Source of the DNA: JACCUZ01 sp038246575
GTDB taxonomy: Bacteria; Actinomycetota; Actinomycetes; JACCUZ01
DNA: 8,225 bases
Direction of reading: 5' to 3'
NCBI GenBank assembly: GCA_038246575.1
Contig: JBBRVU010000182.1
Span: 1 to 8,225, forward strand
Made by a program: the position numbers and the translations under genes. Positions 1 to 6,089 of the stretch are shown here, in pieces. The first letter of the stretch is position 1. Each line of letters begins with the position of its first letter. Below the pieces are notes generated by a model. It saw only the letters and a list, made by a program, of their open reading frames with translations, ran no database searches and was not told where the DNA came from.

Positions 1-39
1 AACTGATCAATGGGTGGTTATGACTAGTACCCGCGCTAT

Positions 40-1542
40 CTAGGTGTTCGGCGTCAGGTGTCCGAGTTGCGCAACGTCATCCGGGACAGGTCGCCGGTGC
101 TCGTCAGTGCTCACCAGCGTTCGCCATGCGGGAAGAGCCAGCGAGAAAGCGCTGCCGCCCCCGGGCAGACTCTCGACCCAGATGCGCCCGCCGTGCGACA
201 CGGCGACCTCGCGGGCGATGGCCAGACCGAGCCCGCTGCCACCGAGAGCCTGCGCACGAGCCGAGTCCGCGCGGTAGTAGCGGTCGAAGAGGTGCTCCTG
301 GTCGAGCGCGGACACTCCCGGCCCCCCGTCGGACACGGTGACACCGATCTCGTCGCCGCGCCGCCAGACACTGACCCGGACAGCTTCACCGGGGGGGGTG
401 AACTTGATGGCGTTCTCGACGAGGTTGGTCAATGCCAGGCCGAGGCGCTGGGGGTCTGCCTGGACCTCGTGGTGATGCCCGTCGACGGTCAGCGCCACCT
501 GCTTGGCTGCCGCCAGGAGTCGCAGCGGCGCGACGGCCTTCTCGACCACCGCACGGAGCTCGACGCGGACGGTGAGCAGCTCGAGCCGCCCCTCGTCAGC
601 GGCCGCTAGGGCGAGGAGGTTGTCGACCGTCCGACTGACCCGATCAACCTCCTCCCGGGCGCTCTCGATCACCTCTCGCCCGGCTGCCGAGAGCTCGTCG
701 CCTCGCAGGCTGACGTCGAACTCGGCCCGCATGACGGCCAGCGGGGTGCGCAGTTCATGGGATGCATCGGCGATGAGCCGCTGCTTGTCCATGACGCCGT
801 GCTCGATCCGCGCCAACATGGCGTTGAGCGTGACTGCTAGTCGCCAGATCTCGTCGTGTCCTCCGGGCTCCGCAACGCGCTCGTTCAGCTGGGCGGTCCC
901 GATCTCCTGCGCATCCGACGTCATCTGCTCGACCGGGCGCAGCGCCTTGCGGGCCAGCCAGTAGGCGGCCACCATCGTGGCCGCCAGGGCCGCGGGCCCG
1001 GCCACGAGCAGCAGCACCAGGACCCGCCTGACCGCGTCCTCGACCGGCTGGAGGCTGACTGCGACCACCAGCACTCGATCCGCGCCGCGGTCCTCGAAGG
1101 GCGTGGCCAGGATGCGGTAGCGCTGCCCCCCAGAGACGATCGGCGCCGTGAACCGCGACGCTCGTCCGACCCGGCTGACCTCCGCCGCCGCCGCCCCGCC
1201 GAGGAGGGGCGCCACCTCGGCCAGGCGACCGTGGGACAGCAGGACCTCTGCCTGGTCCCCGAGCACTTGGGCCCGGCTGCCCGGGGGGAGGCTCGCACCG
1301 GCGGCGTCGGCAAAGTCCTCCGCGTCATCGACCGCGTCGGCCGCCTCCTCGTCGTCGATCTCCGGGCCGTCGTCGGCGAACGCGGACACGATGGTCTCCG
1401 AGCCCGCGGTCGCGGAGTCGTCGATCGCCTGGCGCAGATCGGTGCGCAGCTGAAGGACGAGAAAGGTGCCGAGAGAACAGACGATCGTCGTGAGCAGCAC
1501 GCCGAACCAGGCGGTGAGTCGGACGCGGATCGGCAGGCTCAT
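40..1542 (-). CDS. Membrane sensor histidine kinase (HAMP, HisKA, HATPase)
   Basis: This is the 500-residue kinase partner of the adjacent response regulator. In order it shows a short cytoplasmic N-terminus, TM1 (about 10-31), an extracellular sensor region (about 32-171), TM2 (about 172-198), a HAMP linker (about 199-252), and a HisKA helix with SHELRTP, in which His262 is the expected phospho-acceptor. The ATP-binding domain has an N-box (LTNLVENAIKF, Asn377 for Mg-ATP), a G1 box DGGPG at 405-409, an F-box around 417-424 and a G2 box GSGLGLAI at 435-442. All catalytic motifs are intact. The ATG at 1542 was chosen because it overlaps the regulator stop (ATGA), has GGAG at 1548-1551 upstream, and starts just before TM1. 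An in-frame extension to 1677 would only add residues lying inside the regulator gene. The sensor region carries a dense acidic patch (57-79). The signal is unknown; cation sensing is an inference from that patch and the efflux neighbours. Confidence 0.95.
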   Translation of the reverse strand: MSLPIRVRLTAWFGVLLTTIVCSLGTFLVLQLRTDLRQAIDDSATAGSETIVSAFADDGPEIDDEEAADAVDDAEDFADAAGASLPPGSRAQVLGDQAEVLLSHGRLAEVAPLLGGAAAAEVSRVGRASRFTAPIVSGGQRYRILATPFEDRGADRVLVVAVSLQPVEDAVRRVLVLLLVAGPAALAATMVAAYWLARKALRPVEQMTSDAQEIGTAQLNERVAEPGGHDEIWRLAVTLNAMLARIEHGVMDKQRLIADASHELRTPLAVMRAEFDVSLRGDELSAAGREVIESAREEVDRVSRTVDNLLALAAADEGRLELLTVRVELRAVVEKAVAPLRLLAAAKQVALTVDGHHHEVQADPQRLGLALTNLVENAIKFTPPGEAVRVSVWRRGDEIGVTVSDGGPGVSALDQEHLFDRYYRADSARAQALGGSGLGLAIAREVAVSHGGRIWVESLPGGGSAFSLALPAWRTLVSTDEHRRPVPDDVAQLGHLTPNT

Positions 1543-2210
1543 GGCGGCTCCAGGAGGAATCCCTTTCCGCGCACAGTACGGATGAGCCGGCGTCCGCGTG
1601 GTCGTTCCAGCTTTTTGCGCAGGTAGCCGATGTAGACATCGACGACGTTGGGTGAGCCCTGGTAGTCCTCCTGCCACACGGCATCCAGGAGTCGCGCACG
1701 TGAGACCGGGATGCCGGGACTGCGCGCAAGAACTTCAAGCACATCGAACTCCCGTGACGTGAGCTCGACCTGGTGACCACCCCGCGTGACGACGCGCGTC
1801 GCGGAGTCGATGTGCAGGTCGCCGATCTCGATGACCTGCAGATGCGCTGACGGGCCGCGGCGGGTGAGAACCCGCAGCCGAGCAAGCAGTTCGCCGAAGT
1901 CGAACGGTTTGACGAGGTAGTCGTCAGCGCCCCCGTCGAGCCCCCTGATGCGGTCACTCACGTCTGCTCGCGCAGTCAGCATCAGCACCGGCGCCCAGCA
2001 ATCCCGTCGGCGCATCTGTTGGCACACGGTCACACCGTCGAGTCCGGGGAGCATGAGGTCGAGGAGCACAGCCGCGTAGTCACCACCGGTCGCCAGGGCC
2101 AGCCCCTCGTCGCCGCTGTGCGCGACGTCGACCGAGTAGCCCTCGAGAACTAGTCCGCGGCGTAGAGCACGCACGAGCTTGATGTCGTCCTCGACCAGAA
2201 GTAGGTGCAC
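1539..2210 (-). CDS. OmpR/PhoB-family response regulator
   Basis: This 223-residue DNA-binding regulator has a receiver domain (about 1-115) and a C-terminal winged helix (about 125-222). Receiver residues are all present: acidic pocket E7-D8-D9, phospho-acceptor Asp51 in LLDLMLPGLDG, Thr79 and Lys101 in the KPF motif. The effector domain has the usual LTSREFDVLEVLA stretch, a recognition-helix region near SPNVVDVYIGYLRKKL, and the terminal wing RTVRGKGF. The start is GTG at 2210; an in-frame TAG lies three codons further upstream, so no longer start is possible. AGGA lies just upstream. The gene is first in a two-gene operon with the kinase and is transcribed divergently from the RND operon. 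The repeats at 2278-2316 are its most likely target, giving control of the pump and perhaps of itself. Family assignment is firm; the regulon is inferred. Confidence 0.96.
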   Translation of the reverse strand: MHLLLVEDDIKLVRALRRGLVLEGYSVDVAHSGDEGLALATGGDYAAVLLDLMLPGLDGVTVCQQMRRRDCWAPVLMLTARADVSDRIRGLDGGADDYLVKPFDFGELLARLRVLTRRGPSAHLQVIEIGDLHIDSATRVVTRGGHQVELTSREFDVLEVLARSPGIPVSRARLLDAVWQEDYQGSPNVVDVYIGYLRKKLERPRGRRLIRTVRGKGFLLEPP

Positions 2211-2216
2211 ACGACC

Positions 2217-2222
2217 ATCCTA
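2217..2222 (-). promoter_or_regulatory. Candidate -10 element for the regulator-kinase operon
   Basis: Reading the minus strand, TAGGAT fits the actinobacterial TANNNT -10 pattern and ends six bases before the GTG start at 2210, so transcription would begin at or next to the start codon (a leaderless mRNA). The same bases contain AGGA, which could instead act as a ribosome binding site for a longer transcript. No good -35 hexamer is visible at the normal spacing. The two readings cannot be separated from sequence alone. Confidence 0.35.
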
Positions 2223-2277
2223 ATTCGGTTGACGGGGTTGACACCTCGGGCGGACCAGCGCAACGTTGGCGAGAAAT

Positions 2278-2316
2278 CTAAGTTCTTCCTAAGTGTTTGC
2301 ATAAGGTTTCGCTAAG
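2278..2316. promoter_or_regulatory. Four phased CTAAG-like direct repeats, probable response-regulator operator
   Basis: On the plus strand CTAAG occurs at 2278-2282, 2289-2293 and 2312-2316, with a variant ATAAG at 2301-2305. Start-to-start steps are 11, 12 and 11 bases, so the sites form two pairs on the same helical face. Three units share a T-rich lead-in (GTTCTTC, GTTTGC, GTTTCG). OmpR/PhoB-type regulators bind as head-to-tail dimers to direct repeats about 11 bases apart, and such a regulator gene lies immediately to the left. The block sits between the divergent starts, 49 bases before the RND start codon, and is AT-rich against GC-rich surroundings. The repeat is seen directly; the binding protein is inferred. 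Confidence 0.7.
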
Positions 2317-2324
2317 TACGAAAC
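2306..2324. repeat. Inverted repeat GTTTCG / CGAAAC
   Basis: A perfect 6-base inverted repeat (2306-2311 and 2319-2324) flanks a 7-base spacer that contains the last CTAAG unit. It shares 2319-2324 with the next inverted repeat. It may be a second binding site or one arm of a transcript hairpin. Confidence 0.45.
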
Positions 2325-2339
2325 GGTTTATCCGTTTTG
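2319..2339 (+). repeat. Inverted repeat, possible 5'-leader hairpin upstream of the RND operon
   Basis: AAACGG (2321-2326) and CCGTTT (2332-2337) are perfectly complementary around a 5-base loop. On the plus-strand RNA the stem extends to eight pairs (2319-2326 with 2332-2339), including one G-U pair. It ends about 25 bases before the ATG at 2365, so it would lie in the leader if transcription starts upstream of 2319. It is not followed by a U-run and is not a convincing terminator. Confidence 0.4.
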
Positions 2340-2364
2340 GTGGTCGGCGAAGGGGTGGGACCTC

Positions 2365-5300
2365 ATGGGTGCGCTGTTCCGCGGCGTGATGCATTTCCGT
2401 CTTCTGGTGCTCGGTGTGGCCGTCGGCGTGCTGGCACTCGGTGTCGTCACCCTGCGCAGCGCGCCGGTGGATGTGCTGCCCGAGTTCACGCCGCCGTATG
2501 CCGAGATCCAGACGGAGGCGCTGGGACTTTCTGCCGACGAGGTGGAACAGCTCATCACCGTCCCCCTCGAAGCGGACCTGCTCAACGGGGTCGAAGGCGT
2601 CGACGTGATCCGCTCGGAGTCGGTGCCGGGTCTGTCGTCGATCGTTCTCGTCTTCACGCCAGGTAGCGACATCTACCGCGCTCGACAGCTGGTCGAGGAG
2701 CGCCTCACCCAGGCACATGCCCTGCCCAACGTCTCGAAGCCGCCCACACTTCTGGCGCCGCTGTCGTCGTCGAACCGGGTGCTGATGATCGGTCTCGACT
2801 CGGAGCGGGTCTCGGCCATCGAGCAGTCGGTGATCGCCCGCTGGACCGTTCGTCCTCGACTGATGGGCGTGCCCGGGGTGGCCAACGTCTCGGTCTGGGG
2901 GCTTCGTGACCAACAGCTTCAGGTCCAGGTCGACCCTGAGCGCCTGCGCGATCAGGGCGTCACGCTCAACCAGGTCATCCGCTCGGCCGGCAACGCGCAG
3001 GTGGTGTCTCCACTGAGCTTCCTCGAGGCGTCGACTCCCGGCACGGGTGGCTTCATCGAGACCCCCCAGCAGCGGCTGCAGGTGCGCCACCTGCTCGAGA
3101 AGATCGCCGACCCCGAGGAGCTCGGGAAGGTCCCGGTGGCCGGCACGGGAGGCAAGCTCCGGCTGGCCGACGTGGCCACCATCGCCGTCGACCATCAACC
3201 GCTGATCGGTGACGCGGTCGTCGACGGCGGCGCTGGGCTCGTGCTCGTCGTCGAGAAGTTCCCCGGCCAGAGCACGCTCGAGGTGACCGAAGGAGTGGAG
3301 GAGGCACTCGAGGCGCTGCGTCCCGGGCTGTCGGGGATCCGCACGGACACCTCGCTCTTCCGGCCCGCGACCTACATCGACGACGCGTTGGGCAACATCG
3401 CAGTCGTCCTGGTTGTCGGATTGCTCCTCATGCTCCTGGTGCTGGCGGCGCTGCGGTTCCACTGGCGGGGAGTCGTCGTCGCGCTGGTGACCGTGCCGCT
3501 GTCCCTCACCGTGGCAGCCCTGCTGCTGCAGCAGCTCGGCCAGGGGTTCAACGCGCTCGTCTTCCTCGGGCTCGCCGCGGCGATTGCGGTGGTCGTCGAC
3601 GAGTCGGTGGTGTTCACCGATCGGGTGACCGCGCGACTGCGCCGCGAGGACGGCAGCCCGGAGCGCCCGGCTGTCAGCGACGCGGTCCGGGCCGCGGCGA
3701 CCGACATCCGCGCACCGCTGATGTACGCAACTCTCATCGTGCTCTTGGCCGTGGTGCCGGTCGCCGTCCTCGGCGGTCGCCCCGGCGCCTTCTTCAGCCC
3801 CCTGGTGCTGGCTTACGCGCTGGCGGTCGCATCGGCGGTCGCTGTTGCCGTCACCGTCACCCCGGCCCTGACTCTTCTTGTCGTCGGACGGTGGCAGCCG
3901 AGTGCGCCACCGTCTAAGGGGTGGATACGGGTCCGCCGCGGCTACTCGTCGGCGTTGCAGTGGTTCGGCAGCTCCCTGCGAGTCCCGCTGGTGGTGGCCG
4001 GTGTGCTCCTGCTGGCGGCGGCCGCAGCGCTCCCGCTGCTCGGCACGTCCTTGATCCCCACCTTCCAGGACCGATCGGTGCTCGTCCGGCTCGACGCCGA
4101 GCCGGGAACGTCCAACCCGCGGATGACCCAGGTCGCCACCGAGCTCGGGGACAAGTTGAAGGGTGTGCCGGGTGTCGAAAGGGTCTCGGCGACCGTGGGG
4201 CGCGCGGTCACCGGCGACCGGGTCGCCAACGTCAGCTCCAGCGATGTGTGGGTCACGATCGAGGGTGACGCCGACTACGACGCGACGATCCGCGGCATCG
4301 AGCGGACGGTTGACGCAGAACAGGGCGTGCGCCACGACGTCATGACGTACACCGCCCAGAAGGTGCGCAACGTTGGTGCCCTCAACGAGGGCAAGAACAC
4401 GGGGCAGGGCGGCCTCGATGTCCTGACCGGGTCGGACCGACCGCTGGTCGTGCGGATCTTCGGGCAGGACGCCGACATCCTCCAGCAACAGGCCGAGCGC
4501 GTCCGGGACCTGATGTCCGGGGTGGACGGTGTCACGGACCCCCGCGTCGATCTTCCTGAGCGCCAGCCAACCATCGAGATCGAGGTCGACCTGGACAAGG
4601 CCCAGAGCTTCGGTGTCTCGCCGGGCATCGTCCGCCGCGCCGGCGCGACCCTGCTGCAGGGGATCCAGGTGGGCAGCGTCTTCCAGGAGCAGAAGGTCTT
4701 CGACGTGATCGTGCAAGGCGCACCGGCCACGCGGGAGAACGTCGAGGACGTGCGCAACCTGCTCATCGACCGGCCCGATGGCGGATACCTCCGGCTGGGC
4801 CAGGTGGCGGACGTGCGCATCGCCGACTCGCCCGCCGTCATTGCCAGGGATGCCGTGTCCCGCCGGGTGGACGTCCAGGCCGGCGTCAGCGGGCGTTCCA
4901 TCGATGCGGTGGTCTCTGATCTCGAGACGAAGCTCGGCGAGATCGGGTTCCCGCTCGAGTACCACGCCGAGGTGAGCCAACAGAGCACTGCCACGGAGAT
5001 CGGAGCCGGTCGGGTGGTGGGCTTCGTGGTGGCAGCGGCGCTGGCCGCCTTCCTGCTGCTGCAGGCAGCCTTCCGCAGCTGGCGGTTGGCCGCCCTGGTC
5101 TTCGCGGCGACCCCCGTCGCGCTCGTCGGCGGTCTTGTGGCCGCGGTGCCTCAGGGCCGCGCCATCTCACTCGGCTCGTTGGTCGGCTTCCTCGCCGTGC
5201 TGGGGCTGGCGACCCGCACGAGCATCGTGCTCGTGTCTCGGGCACAGGCTCTGGAGCGAGAGATGCCCGAGGCCACCCGCCCTGATGTCGCGACGCTCGC

Positions 5301-5634
5301 AGCGCGCGAGCGCCTCGTTCCAGTCCTCACCTCGTCGGCGGCACTGGTCCTGCTCGTGTCGCCGATGGTCGTGCTCGGTTCCCGGCCCGGCCTCGAGCTG
5401 GTGCACCCCATGTCGGTGGTCCTGCTCGGAGGTCTGGTCACCTCGACGTTCGTCACCCTGTTCCTGCTGCCGGCGTTGTACGGCCTCGTGCCCCTCGGGC
5501 ACGAACGAGGTCGACCAGCGGCAGCGGACCAGGACCAGATCATCGACCTGCACCGGCACACCCTCAACGGGGACGGGATGCCTGGTCAGCGGTCGGTCCC
5601 CGTCGACGCACCGGAGCCGGAGCAGGTCAGGTGA
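2365..5634 (+). CDS. RND efflux permease, CzcA/CusA-like (first paralogue)
   Basis: At 1089 residues this is a full-length inner-membrane RND pump subunit, which exchanges protons for an exported substrate. It has the family layout: TM1 (about 12-30), a first porter loop (31-340), TM2-6 (about 343-507), TM7 (about 540-560), a second porter loop (561-880), and TM8-12 (about 882-1045). Signature stretches include PVDVLPEFTPP (34-44), EIQTEALG, LITVPLE and FRPATYI. In TM4 Asp412 matches the conserved CzcA Asp408; the position of CzcA Asp402 is Ala406 and that of Glu415 is Asp419. There is no cysteine in the protein. A 45-residue cytoplasmic tail follows TM12. The start is ATG 2365, with purine-rich AAGGGG and GGTGGG upstream (2350-2359). 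The gene is first in an operon with the lipoprotein and second RND gene, downstream of the CTAAG repeats. Family is certain; heavy-metal substrate is only a possibility. Confidence 0.95.
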   Translation: MGALFRGVMHFRLLVLGVAVGVLALGVVTLRSAPVDVLPEFTPPYAEIQTEALGLSADEVEQLITVPLEADLLNGVEGVDVIRSESVPGLSSIVLVFTPGSDIYRARQLVEERLTQAHALPNVSKPPTLLAPLSSSNRVLMIGLDSERVSAIEQSVIARWTVRPRLMGVPGVANVSVWGLRDQQLQVQVDPERLRDQGVTLNQVIRSAGNAQVVSPLSFLEASTPGTGGFIETPQQRLQVRHLLEKIADPEELGKVPVAGTGGKLRLADVATIAVDHQPLIGDAVVDGGAGLVLVVEKFPGQSTLEVTEGVEEALEALRPGLSGIRTDTSLFRPATYIDDALGNIAVVLVVGLLLMLLVLAALRFHWRGVVVALVTVPLSLTVAALLLQQLGQGFNALVFLGLAAAIAVVVDESVVFTDRVTARLRREDGSPERPAVSDAVRAAATDIRAPLMYATLIVLLAVVPVAVLGGRPGAFFSPLVLAYALAVASAVAVAVTVTPALTLLVVGRWQPSAPPSKGWIRVRRGYSSALQWFGSSLRVPLVVAGVLLLAAAAALPLLGTSLIPTFQDRSVLVRLDAEPGTSNPRMTQVATELGDKLKGVPGVERVSATVGRAVTGDRVANVSSSDVWVTIEGDADYDATIRGIERTVDAEQGVRHDVMTYTAQKVRNVGALNEGKNTGQGGLDVLTGSDRPLVVRIFGQDADILQQQAERVRDLMSGVDGVTDPRVDLPERQPTIEIEVDLDKAQSFGVSPGIVRRAGATLLQGIQVGSVFQEQKVFDVIVQGAPATRENVEDVRNLLIDRPDGGYLRLGQVADVRIADSPAVIARDAVSRRVDVQAGVSGRSIDAVVSDLETKLGEIGFPLEYHAEVSQQSTATEIGAGRVVGFVVAAALAAFLLLQAAFRSWRLAALVFAATPVALVGGLVAAVPQGRAISLGSLVGFLAVLGLATRTSIVLVSRAQALEREMPEATRPDVATLAARERLVPVLTSSAALVLLVSPMVVLGSRPGLELVHPMSVVLLGGLVTSTFVTLFLLPALYGLVPLGHERGRPAAADQDQIIDLHRHTLNGDGMPGQRSVPVDAPEPEQVR

Positions 5635-6089
5635 TGCGGACAGCGCGCGCGGCTCGAACCACGCGGCCGGCCGCCCTGGTTCTCGCCGTCATCGTTGCCG
5701 GAGGGGTGCTCCTGGGCTGCTCCGGATCCGAGCAGGCCGCCGAGACGTACCACCCGGCCACGGTCGAGGAGGTTGCTGGCGGGGACGTCAAGCAGGTCAC
5801 CTTCACCTCCGACGCAGCAGAGCGGGTCGGCCTCGAGTCGGCGATCGCCGAGCAGGCCATCGGCCAGACCACGATTCCCTACGCGGCGCTCATCTACGAC
5901 GGCCAGGGCAGCCCCTGGGTCTACGCCATGTCCGGCGACCTGACCTTCCTGCGCACGGCCATCGTGGTCGACCGCATCGATGGCGATCGCGTGTGGTTGT
6001 CCGACGGGCTGCCGCCGGGCGCCCGAGTGGTCACGGTGGGCGCGACCGAGGTCTACGGAGCTGAGCTCGAGATCGGTGGGGGGCACTGA
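5631..6089 (+). CDS. Small lipoprotein resembling the C-terminal part of an RND periplasmic adaptor
   Basis: The 152-residue product has an Arg-rich n-region, a hydrophobic segment (about 14-28) and a lipobox LLGC with Cys30 as the predicted lipidated residue, so it should be anchored on the outer face of the membrane. The mature part (about 122 residues) has patterns I recognise from the end of HlyD/CusB-type adaptors: VKQVTFTSDAAERVGLESA (53-71), then IPYAALIYDG, WVYAM, LTFLRTAIVVDRIDGDRVWL, and GLPPGARVVTVGATEVYGAE, the typical membrane-proximal beta region. The alpha-helical hairpin and lipoyl halves of a normal adaptor (usually 350-450 residues) are absent. GTG at 5631 gives a 4-base overlap with the upstream stop; ATG at 5634 is an equally good start one codon later. 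Position between two RND genes supports a pump-accessory role. The lipoprotein call is firm; adaptor function is inferred. Confidence 0.85.
   Translation: MMRTARAARTTRPAALVLAVIVAGGVLLGCSGSEQAAETYHPATVEEVAGGDVKQVTFTSDAAERVGLESAIAEQAIGQTTIPYAALIYDGQGSPWVYAMSGDLTFLRTAIVVDRIDGDRVWLSDGLPPGARVVTVGATEVYGAELEIGGGH

Noticed and set aside
1..39. Possible terminator after the kinase gene
   Set aside because: No stem-loop with a following T-run is visible in the few bases beyond the kinase stop; any terminator may lie outside the window.
58..1626. Long plus-strand open frames opposite the kinase gene (58-609 and 856-1626)
   Set aside because: They are antisense to intact HAMP, HisKA and HATPase motifs, have no domain pattern, and have no convincing ribosome binding site.
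1543..1677. A kinase start further upstream, adding 45 residues
   Set aside because: The extension lies inside the regulator gene and is Arg/Thr/Pro-rich without domain character, whereas ATG 1542 has GGAG and the usual ATGA overlap.
2238..2266. TTGACA at 2238-2243 as a plus-strand -35 box for the RND operon
   Set aside because: The hexamer is perfect, but 17-18 bases downstream there is only CAACGT/AACGTT, not a TANNNT -10, and the site lies upstream of the CTAAG repeats. TAAGGT at 2302-2307 fits TANNNT but has no -35 partner, so no plus-strand promoter was called.
2278..4980. A 900-codon open frame on the minus strand, opposite the first RND gene
   Set aside because: It lies almost wholly antisense to a clearly conserved RND permease. 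Its product is rich in Arg, His, Asp, Gln and Gly with no recognisable domain, and it would run through the operator region. Long antisense frames are normal in GC-rich genes.
5135..6064. A 309-codon plus-strand frame crossing the end of the first RND gene and the lipoprotein gene
   Set aside because: It overlaps two supported genes in another frame, and its translation is dominated by Arg, Ser, Cys and Pro, typical of an off-frame reading of GC-rich DNA.
5631..6089. The lipoprotein as a pseudogene remnant of a full adaptor
   Set aside because: It has its own signal peptide and lipobox, an intact frame, coupled start and stop, and no leftover adaptor sequence in other frames nearby, so it looks like a functional short gene.
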